A DNA stretch of 64,000 bases from Gimesia aquarii (GCF_007748175.1 NZ_CP037422.1:2067231-2131230), one strand, 5' to 3'. Positions 18,774-29,720 are shown, counted from the first letter of the stretch. Notes: generated by a model not told the origin, from the letters alone. A program made the numbers and translations.

Positions 18774-21023
18774 GTGAACACGCAAACTCAAAGCTCAGAC
18801 TCACCTACCACTTACCCTGGTGCCAACAATAGGAGTCAGAGCAAGCCCAGTTCCCCACGCTCTGCTGCTATCGCCGCTGTAACAGGCTACTCATCTAACC
18901 AGTCACCAATGAATTTCCGGGAAACACCAACAGGTGATCTCTTTAACAACAACGTGTTTTCTAAAAAGGTAATGAAAAAACGTTTGCCGAAAGAAATCTA
19001 CAAAAAATTGGTCCGGACGATTGAAGACGGCGAGAAGCTGGACTGCTCCACAGCCGATGTTGTGGCATCTGCCATTAAAGACTGGGCCATCGAAAAAGGA
19101 GCCACTCATTACGCCCACGTCTTTTATCCCTTGACCGGATCAACGGCTGAAAAACACGACAGTTTCCTTTCACCTGATGGTGAAGGTAGCGCGATCGCGG
19201 AATTCAGTGGATCTCAACTCATCCAAGGTGAACCCGATGGTTCGAGCTTTCCCACTGGTGGAATTCGAGCCACGTTTGAGGCGCGGGGTTATACCATCTG
19301 GGATGTCACCAGCTCAGCTTATATTCTGGAAAATTCCAATGGAACGACACTCTGTATTCCTACTGCCTTTGTTTCATGGACGGGAGAAGCATTAGATAAA
19401 AAGACACCCGTGCTGCGTTCCATGCAGGCCCTGAATACGCAGGCACAACGAATTTTGAAACTGTTCGGGCATGAGGATGGTGATCTGGTTTCATCGACCG
19501 CAGGTCCTGAACAGGAATATTTTCTGATTGATCGTAACTTTTATTATGCAAGACCTGACCTGCTCACTGCAGGCCGCACTTTATTCGGAGCCAAACCACC
19601 AAAAGGTCAAGAGTTTGACGATCATTATTTTGGTGCGATTCCTGACCGCGTGCTGGCGTTTATGTTTGAAGCGGAACGAGAACTCTTCAAACTGGGAATT
19701 CCCGTTAAAACGCGACATAACGAAGTGGCACCAGGCCAATACGAAATCGCACCTCAATTTGAATCTGCGAATATCGCGACCGACCATCAACAATTGCTCA
19801 TGACCACTTTGCGGCGTACCGCAGAGAAACATGGCATGGTCTGTCTGACACATGAAAAACCGTTTGCCGGCGTGAATGGATCAGGAAAACACGTCAACTG
19901 GTCACTGGGTAGTGCCTCACAAGGCAACTTGCTTGATCCGGGAGACACTCCTCATGAAAACGCACAATTTCTGCTCTTCTGTGCCGCCGTGATCCGTGCC
20001 GTGCATAAATACCAGGGCTTGCTGCGTGCTGTCGTTGCTTCTGCCAGTAATGACCACCGCTTAGGCGCCAACGAAGCCCCCCCTGCGATTATCTCGATCT
20101 TCCTCGGTGATCAGCTTACGGATGTCTTTGAACAAATCAAAGCGGGTGGCGCGAACTCATCGATTCCCAAGGGGACTCTGACAGTCGGTGCGGACGTCTT
20201 GCCACCGCTGCCTAAAGATGCGGGAGACCGTAACCGTACCAGTCCTTTCGCGTTCACCGGAAACCGGTTTGAATTCCGTGCCGTTGGTGCAAACCAGTCG
20301 ATTGCCGGCCCACTAGTAGCGATGAATACGATTGTCGCAGATTCACTTGAGTTTTGTGCCAACCGTCTCGAAGAAGCAACCGGCGGTGATCCCGACAAAC
20401 TCCATGCTGAATTGCAAAAACTGCTGACAGAAATCATGAATGAGCATGGTTCAATTGTCTTCAATGGAGATGGTTATAGTGAAGAATGGCATGCGGAAGC
20501 GGCCCGACGCGGTTTGCTCAATCTTAAAACCACCGTTGATGCTCTACCGATTTTAGAATCGGAAGATGTCAAAACACTGTTTACCAAGCATAAAGTTCTT
20601 TCAGAACGGGAGTTGGCTAGCCGTCTTGAAACATATCTTGAACAGTATTGCATGTCGATTAGTGTGGAAGTCAATTTGACGATTAAGATGGCAAAAACTT
20701 TCATCTTCCCGGCCGTGATTCGCTACCAGAGCGAACTGGTTTCCAATTGTGCCAACTTGAAAATGCTGGGTTATGATTTTGATACTGTCACCCTGGATCA
20801 TGTCACAGACCTGGTAAAGATTCTTCAAGATACGATCGGCGAACTGGAACTGGCCGTTTCAGAGTGTGAATCAGATGATATGCTTGCTGAAGCAAATCAT
20901 AGTTGCAATGTTCTCTTGCCAATTATGAATAAAGTTCGGGCGATCGCAGATGAACTGGAAGGGATCGTTGCCGACGACCTTTGGCCTCTACCGACTTATC
21001 AAGAAATGCTGTTTATTAAATAA
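18774..21023 (+). CDS. glnN: Glutamine synthetase type III
   Basis: 749 residues, the length of GSIII and far larger than GSI (about 470). ATP-dependent formation of glutamine from glutamate and ammonium in the cytosol. Signatures include the GSIII-specific N-terminal region (FGENVFS-like segment here as [17 protein letters not shown]), [10 protein letters not shown] (metal-binding Glu), [29 protein letters not shown], and [19 protein letters not shown] with the substrate-binding Arg. GTG start at 18774 with AAAGG upstream. Probably monocistronic: the sigma-54-like promoter lies upstream and a strong terminator directly downstream. The glnN symbol follows usage for this class. Confidence 0.95.
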   Translation: MNTQTQSSDSPTTYPGANNRSQSKPSSPRSAAIAAVTGYSSNQSPMNFRETPTGDLFNNNVFSKKVMKKRLPKEIYKKLVRTIEDGEKLDCSTADVVASAIKDWAIEKGATHYAHVFYPLTGSTAEKHDSFLSPDGEGSAIAEFSGSQLIQGEPDGSSFPTGGIRATFEARGYTIWDVTSSAYILENSNGTTLCIPTAFVSWTGEALDKKTPVLRSMQALNTQAQRILKLFGHEDGDLVSSTAGPEQEYFLIDRNFYYARPDLLTAGRTLFGAKPPKGQEFDDHYFGAIPDRVLAFMFEAERELFKLGIPVKTRHNEVAPGQYEIAPQFESANIATDHQQLLMTTLRRTAEKHGMVCLTHEKPFAGVNGSGKHVNWSLGSASQGNLLDPGDTPHENAQFLLFCAAVIRAVHKYQGLLRAVVASASNDHRLGANEAPPAIISIFLGDQLTDVFEQIKAGGANSSIPKGTLTVGADVLPPLPKDAGDRNRTSPFAFTGNRFEFRAVGANQSIAGPLVAMNTIVADSLEFCANRLEEATGGDPDKLHAELQKLLTEIMNEHGSIVFNGDGYSEEWHAEAARRGLLNLKTTVDALPILESEDVKTLFTKHKVLSERELASRLETYLEQYCMSISVEVNLTIKMAKTFIFPAVIRYQSELVSNCANLKMLGYDFDTVTLDHVTDLVKILQDTIGELELAVSECESDDMLAEANHSCNVLLPIMNKVRAIADELEGIVADDLWPLPTYQEMLFIK

Positions 21024-21054
21024 CAGCCTGTCGTTGAGATTTGATTCCTCAAAC

Positions 21055-21092
21055 GAAACGCCGACCAGTCATCTTATACTGGTCGGCGTTTT
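21055..21092. terminator. Intrinsic terminator after GSIII
   Basis: Perfect 14-base stem AAACGCCGACCAGT (21056-21069) pairing with 21078-21091, 8-base loop, ending in TTTT. The A-run on the other side allows it to serve the convergent lipoprotein gene too. Confidence 0.9.
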
Positions 21093-21125
21093 CTGCATTG
21101 TTCTCTCATCAAAACAACAATCGGC

Positions 21126-21581
21126 TTATTTCTTTTTTTGCTTTGGTTCCAAATTGAACTGCAGTACGTTTTCCGTTCCACTTTGAATCTCCGCAGTCAG
21201 GCCGGAAGTGCTGGGATTGTTGTACTTTTCTGGGATCAGTGAATCTCCCCCTCCCATGTAGTTGGGATCAAACTCTGTGGTTTCACCGGGATTCGCGACG
21301 ACAGCACTTTTTGCAGTTTCTGTAGAACTGATGGAGACTTTGTGAGTACCTACAGGAGCACCGTCATTGGGTTCGTAAGTCATTACATTCAGAATTTTCC
21401 CTTCTTTGATCACTCCCGAAGCAGGGCGGCTACCGGTTGTTTCAAACGTAATCGTGCCAGAGGCAAGTGGCTCGCCATCTAGTGTCACCGTTCCGGAGAC
21501 AGGTGCCGTTGATGAGCGATCAGGACCTCCACCGCAACCGATCATGGTGAGCAAGAATATACAAAAAAATAAACGTTTCAC
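21126..21581 (-). CDS. Small lipoprotein with carboxypeptidase-regulatory-like (transthyretin) domain
   Basis: 151 residues from the GTG at 21581, chosen because GGAG lies six bases upstream and a clean lipoprotein signal follows (MKRLFFCIFLLTMIGCGGG; the Cys would be lipidated). The longer frame from 21665 adds 28 residues before the signal. The body has APVSGTVTLDGEPLASGTI (beta-sandwich repeat typical of carboxypeptidase regulatory-like domains) and GTHKVSISSTE. In planctomycetes this small lipoprotein routinely follows a DUF1559 gene, as here (156 bases). Function unknown; a surface or periplasmic role beside the pseudopilin-like protein is inferred. Confidence 0.85.
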   Translation of the reverse strand: MKRLFFCIFLLTMIGCGGGPDRSSTAPVSGTVTLDGEPLASGTITFETTGSRPASGVIKEGKILNVMTYEPNDGAPVGTHKVSISSTETAKSAVVANPGETTEFDPNYMGGGDSLIPEKYNNPSTSGLTAEIQSGTENVLQFNLEPKQKKK

Positions 21582-21736
21582 TTTGAACTCCACTAACATT
21601 CCGAAAGAAAGAGATAATGATATAACTACCCGGTTCATAGCTCGTTGAACGGGCCAAGGAATCAAGCAACAATCAAACAGGAGCAGACAGATTCGGAACC
21701 GAACCTGTCTGTTTGCAAAGTATCTTTCTGTCAGAG

Positions 21737-22651
21737 TTAGTATTCTCCGAGCACTTCTCCACCGGCACGGGAAGCAAGTCCACGATATGTGGCACCATCG
21801 ATATTTTCACTGACAAAACGAACGGCGCCATCACCCATCAGAAAATGAGTGCCTCCGACGTGGAAGCTCCGAAAACCAATAGATTCATCCCAACGGGCAT
21901 TGGATTGGCTTGGTAAATTACTCTGTAAATCTTCGTTCATAAAGTTAATCGGATGAGCCGTGGTTCCGAAACTCTGCACTCCCCAGTTTTGGGTAATACA
22001 CATCGCGCCGATACATTCACCGATTGCAAAAGTATTGGAAAGACCATCAGTGACATCTCTGATGCGCGCACTCCATGCCCAGCGACCGATCATGCCGCGC
22101 ACGGGTTGTAGACAGCCTACGTTTCCATAGGCGGGAGTCGCGCCGACTCCTGTACTGTTTACATAATCTCCGATCACAGCCGCATAGTCAGTCTGCGCAA
22201 CAACCCAGGTTGGTGCTGCAAAAAACTCTTCATCACGGATTTCGTTTGCAAGCGGGTCTGAGGGACAAAGAAATGCGGGGTAAGGTTTCTGAAGATGCTG
22301 AAAATTACTTCCCTGCCATGAAGCGCGATCGAAATCAAAGGCGTTGTAAATATTCGCCTGATCCATATAAGGCAAGATCATTGGAATCCATCCATAGCGT
22401 TTGCTGCCCACAGGTGCTCCCACATTGGGACAACGCGGATTGGAAATTGGCAGCATAGAGAACGTACCATGATAATTATGAAGTGCCAGACCGATCTGTT
22501 TTAGATTGTTTTTGCACTGAGAACGGCGTGCTGCTTCCCTTGCCTGCTGCACTGCCGGCAACAGTAACGCGATCAAGATAGCAATGATCGCAATCACAAC
22601 TAATAATTCGATGAGCGTAAAACCTCGACGCAACTTAAATAATGAAGACAT
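21737..22651 (-). CDS. DUF1559 protein with type IV prepilin-like N-terminus
   Basis: 304 residues from ATG 22651, preceded by AAAAGGGG. The N-terminus is a class III/type IV prepilin signal: [20 protein letters not shown] with cleavage after Gly and methylation-type Phe, then [20 protein letters not shown] typical of DUF1559. The C-terminal H-x9-DG block is present ([17 protein letters not shown]). These proteins are very numerous in planctomycetes and are thought to form pseudopilus or cell-surface fibres; direct evidence is scarce. It lies third in the leftward run ECF sigma - FecR - DUF1559 - lipoprotein. Confidence 0.95.
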   Translation of the reverse strand: MSSLFKLRRGFTLIELLVVIAIIAILIALLLPAVQQAREAARRSQCKNNLKQIGLALHNYHGTFSMLPISNPRCPNVGAPVGSKRYGWIPMILPYMDQANIYNAFDFDRASWQGSNFQHLQKPYPAFLCPSDPLANEIRDEEFFAAPTWVVAQTDYAAVIGDYVNSTGVGATPAYGNVGCLQPVRGMIGRWAWSARIRDVTDGLSNTFAIGECIGAMCITQNWGVQSFGTTAHPINFMNEDLQSNLPSQSNARWDESIGFRSFHVGGTHFLMGDGAVRFVSENIDGATYRGLASRAGGEVLGEY

Positions 22652-22715
22652 CGCAGAGCCCCTTTTCTTCAAAATTAACAATAAATTAGATAATAGACAA
22701 AACCTCTGAAACAAA

Positions 22716-24149
22716 TCAGCGTGCGCGACGATACTCAAACGTGCCTGCCGAGTATCGATCTACGAATATTTGATCAATTTTTATCGGGAAGTTCTCAGGA
22801 TCAGATAACCACTGCGGTTGATCTGAGTTCACCTCGCTCAAACCTCGCTCAAACCGGCTCGTACCGACAAATGAAATCAGGCCGCCGCCATCGTCGCGCG
22901 ACTTCAAGTGCCGACGAGAGCCACTCACTCCATCATTTCCGTTTGGCTCTTTCTCTCCATAACCATATGCCACAATCGAGTAAGCCCCGGGTTCGAGTCG
23001 CAACGGAGATTTCAAAGGCTGAAATCGATTCGAGTCAATCAGTTCTGCATCATCACCAGGCGCAAAGGCTACCACTGCCAGCCGCTTAGTCCCTTTATCG
23101 TCTTTAAAGTCATCAGGTGTTCCCAGATCATCGCGCTGCCAAAGCTCACACACGAGCTGTTGTTTCAACCCATCAGAGCCGCTGTCAAAAACACCCAAGC
23201 GTGTCACTTCGATCGGCTCGTTCACCACAAAATCGTGGCCCAGTTTACCGTGATATGCCTGTGTGCCTTTGGTATTCTTTCGTGTTCGATAGGCAATCTT
23301 GAGTGAATCTTGATTCTGCTCTGGCTCATCTCGCAAATCGACCGGTTCGATCTCGATGTAGCCTTCTTTTAAAGGATCAACGCGCACGGCTTCTTTCGTT
23401 TTTAACATTCGTCTCTCAGTAGCTCCCATCTCGTCAGAGCGTTTCACTTCGACAAGTCCCTGGTGGACCTGAATATCGACGACTTCCGCATCGTAGACAC
23501 GAACTGTAAACTCGGTTCCAAAGTCAACCACCTCTGCGGCGGTTGTTGACACTTTAAATCCGATTGCCTGCCGGGGTACTTTTAAGGACGCTATCCCGGA
23601 AAACAAGCGCACGACATCCGGGGAAACGATTTTGATTGTAGTATCCCCTCTCAATGTCAACTCAACACCATTCATAAACAGCAGTACTGCTTTACCATCT
23701 TCTAAATGCAACCAGCGATCAACCTGAATGGTTTCACCCAACTCTGCTCCGAGCCCCGGATGTTCCCACCAACCATCCTGTGATTTCAGGGTCGCCACGC
23801 CTGTGTTAGCTGAACTATTCTCAAGCGACTGATAAATAATAACGCCCATCAGAAGCATTGCTGCCACAACAGTCACACCAGTGACCTTTTGCCAGAATCG
23901 CGGTGTCTGGTTTTCGTCCCAGCCTTTGGTTTGAAGCAACGAAGTTGAACCCTCAAAGAGCTCGGAACGCTTTGCGGTGACAGCTAAATGCCCCAGCAAT
24001 CCCATGTGTTCAAGGTAAAGTTTGCGTGCGTCTGCGTTTTTTTCGAGGAGTTTTGAGAGCAGTTCGACCTGTTCGTTCGTAACAGTTCCATCATCAATGG
24101 CGGCGAGCCATTCCTGCAGATTCGATTCCCAGTCATTCTGAATGCTCAT
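22716..24149 (-). CDS. FecR-domain protein (putative anti-sigma or sensory protein)
   Basis: 477 residues. N-terminal cytosolic helical region (about 1-60; [22 protein letters not shown]), one membrane helix (about 88-110, [18 protein letters not shown]), then an exported FecR domain (about 125-240) with [18 protein letters not shown] and [11 protein letters not shown] further beta-rich C-terminal domain of about 200 residues carries a [17 protein letters not shown] segment. Start overlaps the sigma-factor stop by four bases (ATGA), implying translational coupling. The layout suggests an anti-sigma factor holding the upstream ECF sigma at the membrane (inference from FecR systems). Confidence 0.9.
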   Translation of the reverse strand: MSIQNDWESNLQEWLAAIDDGTVTNEQVELLSKLLEKNADARKLYLEHMGLLGHLAVTAKRSELFEGSTSLLQTKGWDENQTPRFWQKVTGVTVVAAMLLMGVIIYQSLENSSANTGVATLKSQDGWWEHPGLGAELGETIQVDRWLHLEDGKAVLLFMNGVELTLRGDTTIKIVSPDVVRLFSGIASLKVPRQAIGFKVSTTAAEVVDFGTEFTVRVYDAEVVDIQVHQGLVEVKRSDEMGATERRMLKTKEAVRVDPLKEGYIEIEPVDLRDEPEQNQDSLKIAYRTRKNTKGTQAYHGKLGHDFVVNEPIEVTRLGVFDSGSDGLKQQLVCELWQRDDLGTPDDFKDDKGTKRLAVVAFAPGDDAELIDSNRFQPLKSPLRLEPGAYSIVAYGYGEKEPNGNDGVSGSRRHLKSRDDGGGLISFVGTSRFERGLSEVNSDQPQWLSDPENFPIKIDQIFVDRYSAGTFEYRRAR

Positions 24150-24682
24150 GCTGACGGCCCCATTTCAAAACGACGCTGAATACAATTTTCGAGCCGCTTG
24201 AGAATTCTTCGAATCCATAGCCTGACAGTAACCTCGGATCGGCCCACCTGACGTGCCGTTTCCTTGAGTGTTCCCTTGGATCGAAACCGTAGCAGAATCA
24301 ATTCTCGATCAGACTTTGTCAGACTCGCGATGCATTCATCCAATGCCTGTGAACGATATTCCAATTCATACCATAAATTACCGGTATCCGTAACAAGTTG
24401 TTCAACAACTTGTTCGTTTAAACACCGCGAACGCCTGTTTTTCGTTCGTCGATATTCGAGTACTTTGAAATGCGCAATGCGACAGGCCCAGGCAGAGAAG
24501 TTCGTTCCCTTCTCAAATTCGTCTAGCTTCTCCCACATCAACGTGACGACTTCCTGAACAATGTCTTCCACATCTTCGCATCCAGGTAACAGCGCGCGCA
24601 CGAGCCCAAACAAACGCCCTTCATTGGCCATAATCAGCCGGACGAATTCATCAGGTTGGAGCTGAGACGAGTTTTTAGACAA
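24146..24682 (-). CDS. ECF RNA polymerase sigma factor
   Basis: 178 residues with sigma region 2 (about 15-80: DIVQEVVTLMWEKLDEF and FSAWACRIAHFKVLEYRR) and region 4 (about 115-170: LTKSDRELILLRFRSKGTLKE, then VTVRLWIRRILKRLENCI). This is the planctomycete/verrucomicrobial ECF type. It is the promoter-proximal gene of a run with FecR (4-base overlap), DUF1559 and a lipoprotein, so those are plausible targets or partners. Confidence 0.93.
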   Translation of the reverse strand: MSKNSSQLQPDEFVRLIMANEGRLFGLVRALLPGCEDVEDIVQEVVTLMWEKLDEFEKGTNFSAWACRIAHFKVLEYRRTKNRRSRCLNEQVVEQLVTDTGNLWYELEYRSQALDECIASLTKSDRELILLRFRSKGTLKETARQVGRSEVTVRLWIRRILKRLENCIQRRFEMGPSA

Positions 24683-25030
24683 CAGTAGAATCTACTTATT
24701 AATGAAAATGAGATTAATGAAATGTTCCCTATAAATTCCTTACTACTTAATAAATGACCTTAGACTGAAAAACCGAAAGATCGTTTTTCGGACCTATCTT
24801 CAAAATGCTACGTATCCTTTTTCCACAGAAAGAGTTATGAATTTACTTTTTTATAGATTATTCTTGTGTGAGGAGAAGAATCAGTCTCTTATCAAAATCA
24901 TCAAAGATTTGGGGGAGACTGTCATGGAGGGCGTAAGAGACCTGGCATCCCATTACTATTTAATGAGGTGAATCAGTCTCTAATAACATGATTAATTGTG
25001 CTTGACTTCTCTAGATTGAGCTACTGCATT
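24683..25030. other. AT-rich intergenic region with a short direct repeat
   Basis: No gene is supported. A 15-base repeat GAATCAGTCTCT[T/A]AT occurs at 24878-24892 and 24970-24984 (one mismatch, 92 bases apart). The region holds the upstream sequence of the ECF sigma gene. Confidence 0.5.
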
Positions 25031-26122
25031 TTATGTTGTATTCAGAGGTAATTCACGGCTTTCAATTTCCAATAGTCGCTTCTTTCGCCAGAGCCCACCG
25101 CCGTAACCTGTCAGCTTTCCGTCTGCGCCGATGACGCGGTGACAAGGGATCAGAATTGAAATGCGGTTATCACCATTGGCGCGGGCGACGGCACGTACGG
25201 CCGCTGGTTGGCCAATGCTCTTGGCCTGCTCGGCATAGGAACGGGTTGCTCCGAACGGAATCGTTTGCAAAGCGGCCCAGACTTTTTGTTGAAACTCGGT
25301 CCCGGGTGTAAGCAGCGGGACATCAAACTCGGTTCGCTTCCCTGCAAAATAGGCCTGTAACTCCGCATCGAGTTGTGCAAAGAATGGACTATCTCCTGGC
25401 AGCGTTTTTGCATTCATGCGTTTGTGCAAACGATTGAGCTGGGTTTCCAGCATCGGACGGTCGGCGAATTCAAGTAAGCAAATCCCCTGCTCCGTCGCAC
25501 CCGCTAACATCGGGCCGAGTGGGGTCAGTATCCTGGTGATGGCAATCACCTCTTGCCCGTTGGTCTTTGCTGGCGCGCTGCCGATGGTTTTCTTGAAGCC
25601 ATCACCGAAGCCACTCAGTGATTCATAACCACTCTGAAAGGCGGCATCTGTGACTGATGTTTTGTGGCGAATTTGGCCAAAGGCCTGGTTGATCCGTCGC
25701 ATCCGTAAGTAGGATGTGAAAGTCATGCCATGTAATTTCTGGAACCAACGACGAACACGTACGGGATCAAGTCCCCGTTGCCTCAAATCTTCAGCCTGCA
25801 AGCGAATGGTGGCATCCTGTTCGACTTCTTCCAACAAAGGTTGCAGCCATTCGGGTGTGGCGCCTAAATCGATCATGGGATGACAGATCTTGCAGGCACG
25901 ATAGCCGCTGGCGATAGCCGACTTCGCATCGGGAAAGTACTCGACATTTTCCGGTTTGGGTTTGCGGGCCGTACACGAGGGTCGACAAAAAATTCCCGTT
26001 GTACGAATCGCCGCAACGAAAACACCTTCGAAGCTGGTATCTCTGCGACTGAGCGCATCGTACATCGTTTCCCGGTCGGGAAGTGTGGCTGTGTCATTCA
26101 TGTTTGTGTCTGTACTATTCAT
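25031..26122 (-). CDS. ada: Ada: methyl-responsive regulator and O6-methylguanine-DNA methyltransferase
   Basis: 363 residues from ATG 26122 (frame is open further upstream, but the added sequence is not Ada-like). N-terminal zinc/methylphosphotriester domain with Cys46, Cys50, Cys77 and Cys80 (TGIFCRPSC and RACKICHP). An AraC-type helix-turn-helix lies at about 100-185 (ARLR-type RVRRWFQKLHGMTFTSYLR and TDAAFQSGYESLSGFG). The C-terminal methyltransferase has PCHRV (acceptor Cys327) and YGGGLWRKKRLLEIE. Full three-part Ada, so it should repair alkylated DNA and sense methylation through Cys46. It is divergent from a DUF1572/DinB-like gene. Confidence 0.95.
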   Translation of the reverse strand: MNSTDTNMNDTATLPDRETMYDALSRRDTSFEGVFVAAIRTTGIFCRPSCTARKPKPENVEYFPDAKSAIASGYRACKICHPMIDLGATPEWLQPLLEEVEQDATIRLQAEDLRQRGLDPVRVRRWFQKLHGMTFTSYLRMRRINQAFGQIRHKTSVTDAAFQSGYESLSGFGDGFKKTIGSAPAKTNGQEVIAITRILTPLGPMLAGATEQGICLLEFADRPMLETQLNRLHKRMNAKTLPGDSPFFAQLDAELQAYFAGKRTEFDVPLLTPGTEFQQKVWAALQTIPFGATRSYAEQAKSIGQPAAVRAVARANGDNRISILIPCHRVIGADGKLTGYGGGLWRKKRLLEIESRELPLNTT

Positions 26123-26299
26123 TTTGTAGAACCCGGGTTTTTCAAGCCAAAATACCATCTCCAAAAATAATACCAGTTCCACAACCAGCGGCAACCGCGA
26201 AACGGACAAGGAATTTTTCGAAAACCCATTCCTGGAAAATTCAATTCCGAAGCCCTAAAATACCCCCCTAAACATATCATACTAAAATGAGGAACTGAA

Positions 26300-26845
26300 A
26301 TGGATACCACAGGCCAATTTATGTCATCGATAATCAACGTATTCGAAACCCACAAACGAATGACGGAGCGAGCCGTTGAACAAGTTCCCGATGAGAAACT
26401 CCACACCGCCCTTGATGAGCACACGAATTCTATTGCCGTGATTATGAAACACGTTGCAGGAAATCTGATCTCGCGCTGGACCGATTTCCTGACAACAGAC
26501 GGCGAGAAGTCGTGGCGGAATCGAGACGATGAGTTTGTAGACTCGTTTAAGAGCCGCGCGGAAATCATGGAATACTGGGAACGTGGCTGGTCGTGTGTCT
26601 TGGAAGCTCTCAAGAGTTTGACGGCAGAAGATCTTGAAAAAACAGTCTCCATCCGCGGAGAAGCACACACCGTACCGCTGGCAATTGAGCGCTCACTCGG
26701 ACACACCTGTTACCACGTAGGTCAAATCGTCCAGGTCGCCCGCATCCAAGCGGGGGATGACTGGCATACTCTAACCATCCCCAGAGGTGAATCAGAGCAA
26801 TTCAACAAAGCGAACTGGGGAGAAGATGGGAAGTCGCATTCGTGA
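26300..26845 (+). CDS. DinB-superfamily protein (DUF1572)
   Basis: 181 residues, four-helix bundle of the DinB/YfiT superfamily. Candidate metal ligands are the His of MKHVAGNLISRW (about 50) and the two His of GHTCYHVGQIVQ (about 134 and 138), the usual three-His pattern. Members include metal-dependent thiol transferases, but this subfamily has no assigned reaction. Divergent from ada across about 180 bases, so a shared alkylation-responsive regulatory region is possible (inference). Confidence 0.85.
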   Translation: MDTTGQFMSSIINVFETHKRMTERAVEQVPDEKLHTALDEHTNSIAVIMKHVAGNLISRWTDFLTTDGEKSWRNRDDEFVDSFKSRAEIMEYWERGWSCVLEALKSLTAEDLEKTVSIRGEAHTVPLAIERSLGHTCYHVGQIVQVARIQAGDDWHTLTIPRGESEQFNKANWGEDGKSHS

Positions 26846-26967
26846 TGGATATGATAAAAAAGTACTCATGAAAGTGAGTGCTTATTCAGTAGGCGAAGAT
26901 TTTGAAACAAAATACCTTTGAGTTAGAATCTGAAGCTCATATCAAAGTATTAGCTACTGGAGACCTC

Positions 26968-28287
26968 ATGACTACGCCTATTGATCAACTTAATTTCGGT
27001 CCTCACAACGAGGAAGTGCAGGATGTGATTGCTTTCGTGCAGTCCGGGAAGCTTCTCTCGATTCCCTTCGATCAGCAACTCGCGGAACACTCTGGTTACA
27101 AGATCAAACAGATTCATACATTTGAAGAGATCGACCTGTATCGAAAGTCAATAAATGATTGCAACGATAATTATAAGCCATATATCAAGCGTACTGACTG
27201 GGATGACATTTTACGTGATGATGTCGCCAAAATGATGAACTACGGTGATATGTTTAACAACCATCTTTTTCAACAGACCAAGAAATTAGAGGACTCTCTG
27301 TCTTCTCAGTTTGGACAACTCTGGAAACAATTCTTCTCCTTGTTGAATGATCAACTCAACGGAATTCTGATTAAGGAAGAGTCAGAGATCATCGCCGATG
27401 AACTATTTATGATCTGCAAAAGCAGGGCGATCTTCTGCAAAGATAGTGGATTAATGCACGAAAGTCTGTTTCCAATCTATCAGGCAGGCGGTTACCCCTG
27501 CGGTTGGGAAGGAGCATTTCCCCGCGGACAGATTGCCGTTTTTGTACCCGATCCGAGTATTCCCTGCATCTTTCCTGAAAAAAGAGACGATCCAAATTTC
27601 GAAAAGGAGAGGGATGTTGAGACGGAAGCGGATCGCTCGCAAAAACCGTTCAGCTCTCATCAACCTCAACTCTGGCACGGTATTACATCGCTGGAGGGAG
27701 AATATGCTTATGCCGCCATTGATGAGCACATCCAATTCGCTTTGGGGGACTTACTGGAGACGATCTGGAGTGATCCGGATATACAGGAAGAAAAAGAATC
27801 AGGGGCAGTTTTTGGGGACATTGCGGGAGAACCAATTCCCTTACCCGAACGATTTATCTTAACTCTGATGCTCAGGGGAATTGAAAGAACGTATCTTGTT
27901 TCTCATCCTGACAGTCAGGACATTATCGAACAAACTCAAGAGATTATTGAAACAGGAGAGACGAGTGGCTTCGCTTTTGAGGTCAGCAGCAAGAATCAAA
28001 CGGTCCGTTTCTATCACTATGATGAAGACGGATATTGCGATGAAAAACTGGAAGTAAGTGCAGATGGCATTCAGTTTGAATCCGATCTTAGGGAACTGGA
28101 AATCCCACTCGATCAGGAAAACCTGTTTGAAATTGTCAATAACTGCTTCGAATACCACGAACTCTTTGATCTGATGTTGAACTACGATGAGCTGATCACC
28201 GGCCCCGACGAGCAGGGGCTTGCAACCGCCACGCTCAAACGTATGCCCGAACTCAAGTATGAAATCGATATCTTGAATCTGGATTGA
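26968..28287 (+). CDS. Acidic protein of unknown function
   Basis: 439 residues from ATG 26968, chosen because GGAG lies five bases upstream; a TTG at 26902 extends the frame by 22 residues. I do not recognise the family. Highly acidic and cytosolic in appearance, no membrane segment. Visible pieces: a helical N-terminal region (about 60-160), GYPCGWEGAFPRGQIAVFVPD in the middle (about 175-195), and a C-terminal half rich in Glu/Asp with DEDGYCDEKLEV. It resembles in style, not in a provable way, the SUKH/DUF-type proteins that read as immunity or cargo proteins. Confidence 0.6.
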   Translation: MTTPIDQLNFGPHNEEVQDVIAFVQSGKLLSIPFDQQLAEHSGYKIKQIHTFEEIDLYRKSINDCNDNYKPYIKRTDWDDILRDDVAKMMNYGDMFNNHLFQQTKKLEDSLSSQFGQLWKQFFSLLNDQLNGILIKEESEIIADELFMICKSRAIFCKDSGLMHESLFPIYQAGGYPCGWEGAFPRGQIAVFVPDPSIPCIFPEKRDDPNFEKERDVETEADRSQKPFSSHQPQLWHGITSLEGEYAYAAIDEHIQFALGDLLETIWSDPDIQEEKESGAVFGDIAGEPIPLPERFILTLMLRGIERTYLVSHPDSQDIIEQTQEIIETGETSGFAFEVSSKNQTVRFYHYDEDGYCDEKLEVSADGIQFESDLRELEIPLDQENLFEIVNNCFEYHELFDLMLNYDELITGPDEQGLATATLKRMPELKYEIDILNLD

Positions 28288-28344
28288 AGTAAGATGATTT
28301 GGGGACGCCAGACCTAATAGTCGTGAATTTTGTTCTGATGATTT

Positions 28345-28371
28345 AACGGCAGCTAGCACTGTACCGCTCAG
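28345..28371 (-). repeat. REP-like unit, third copy
   Basis: On the minus strand it reads CTGAGCGGTACAGTGCTAGC then TGCCGT, matching the 16121 unit at all but four of 26 positions. As there, it lies between two convergent genes. Confidence 0.7.
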
Positions 28372-28407
28372 GATGTGGGAGCAAAATATTCAATGCCGCG
28401 CATGCAA

Positions 28408-28436
28408 AAAGGGAGAACGACGTTCGTTCTCCCTTT
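28408..28436. terminator. Bidirectional terminator hairpin
   Basis: Perfect 13-base stem AAAGGGAGAACGA (28408-28420) with 28424-28436, loop CGT. A-run on the left and T-run on the right allow termination from both convergent genes. Confidence 0.8.
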
Positions 28437-28474
28437 CCGCATTGAGCCGATCTAACCGAAGCTCTGTATTAAAA

Positions 28475-29470
28475 TCAATCTCCGAAGGCGCCGTCGAAGG
28501 CGATGTCGGAGGGTGAAAAGTCGACATTTTTGACGAACTGGCACGCTTCGCGGGCACCTTGATCGCGGTTCATGCCCATGTCTTCCCATTCGATGGAGAG
28601 CGGGCCGTTGTATTTAATATCGTTTAACGCGCGGATGATTTCTTCGAAGCGAACTCCACCTCGTCCGACACTACGGAAATCCCAGCCACGGCGTTGATCG
28701 CCGAATGACAGGTGACTCGTCAGGATACCGGTGCGACCGTTTAAGGTGACTGAGGCATCTTTCATGTGTGCGTGATAAATGCGATCGGGGAAGTAGCGAA
28801 TGAATTCGACGGGATCCACGCCCTGCCAGATCAGGTGGCTGGGATCGAAGTTGAAACCGAATTCTTCGCGATTGTCGATGGCTTTGAGTGCCGTTTCTGC
28901 GGAATAAATATCGAAGGCGATTTCCGTGGGATGCACTTCTAATGCAAACTTGACGCCGCATTCCTGGAAGACGTCCAGAATCGGATTCCAGCGATCCGCG
29001 AATAATTGAAATCCACCGTCGATCATTTCTCGCGGCGTGGGAGGGAAATCATAGAGCAGATGCCAGATGCTGGATCCGGTGAAACCATTGACGACACTCA
29101 CGCCCAGTTTTTGCGCGGCGCGAGCCGTGTTCTTCATTTCCTCAATCGCCCGGTCATTCACACCGGCGGGATCACCGTCGCCCCAGACATATTCAGGCAG
29201 GATCGCTTTGTGGCGTTCGTCGATGTTGTCGAGTACAGCCTGTCCCACCAAGTGATTGGAAATGGAGAAGAGTTGCAAATCGTATTTTTCGAGCAATTCG
29301 CGTTTGCGATTACAATAGGTATCGTCGGACAACGCTTTGTCGACTTCAAAATGGTCTCCCCAGCAGGCTAATTCCAAGCCGTCATACCCGAAGTCTTGTG
29401 CTTTTTTACACATCTCTTCCAGCGGGAGATCGGCCCATTGTCCGGTGAATAATGTTACAGGGCGTGCCAT
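28475..29470 (-). CDS. Sugar phosphate isomerase/epimerase (xylose isomerase-like TIM barrel)
   Basis: 331 residues. AP-endonuclease-2/xylose-isomerase-like TIM barrel: [17 protein letters not shown] at the start, [13 protein letters not shown] (metal-binding Glu and His), [23 protein letters not shown] and [14 protein letters not shown]. These carry the His/Glu/Asp metal ligands of the fold. Many planctomycete copies are predicted sugar epimerases or inositol-catabolism-like enzymes; the substrate is not determinable. Monocistronic, with an 18-residue open leader and a terminator on its 3' side. Confidence 0.9.
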   Translation of the reverse strand: MARPVTLFTGQWADLPLEEMCKKAQDFGYDGLELACWGDHFEVDKALSDDTYCNRKRELLEKYDLQLFSISNHLVGQAVLDNIDERHKAILPEYVWGDGDPAGVNDRAIEEMKNTARAAQKLGVSVVNGFTGSSIWHLLYDFPPTPREMIDGGFQLFADRWNPILDVFQECGVKFALEVHPTEIAFDIYSAETALKAIDNREEFGFNFDPSHLIWQGVDPVEFIRYFPDRIYHAHMKDASVTLNGRTGILTSHLSFGDQRRGWDFRSVGRGGVRFEEIIRALNDIKYNGPLSIEWEDMGMNRDQGAREACQFVKNVDFSPSDIAFDGAFGD

Positions 29471-29720
29471 GAGAAGATCCTTTCAAATTGTCACATCTGG
29501 GAATGAATAAATCGTCTCTAACACTAGACCAGAGTGCACAGAATGTCAAACGAACCCGCACTTGTCCTGAGCAGCCTGCAAAAAAAGGGGATCGCAGACT
29601 CCAATCAGGTAAAGAAATTGATTATTATGCACAGCCAAGTCCGACCGGAGTATCATAATTTTGCTTAGAAATTAGCGACTTTCGCCGATTCCCTTCGCCT
29701 CTAAACATGAAAGTTCCATT

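Noticed and set aside
22075..22458. Open frame antisense to the DUF1559 gene
   Set aside because: Inside a confidently identified gene; no domain.
22981..23010. GGGTTCGAGTC resembling a tRNA T-loop
   Set aside because: Inside the FecR-domain gene with no matching acceptor or anticodon arms.
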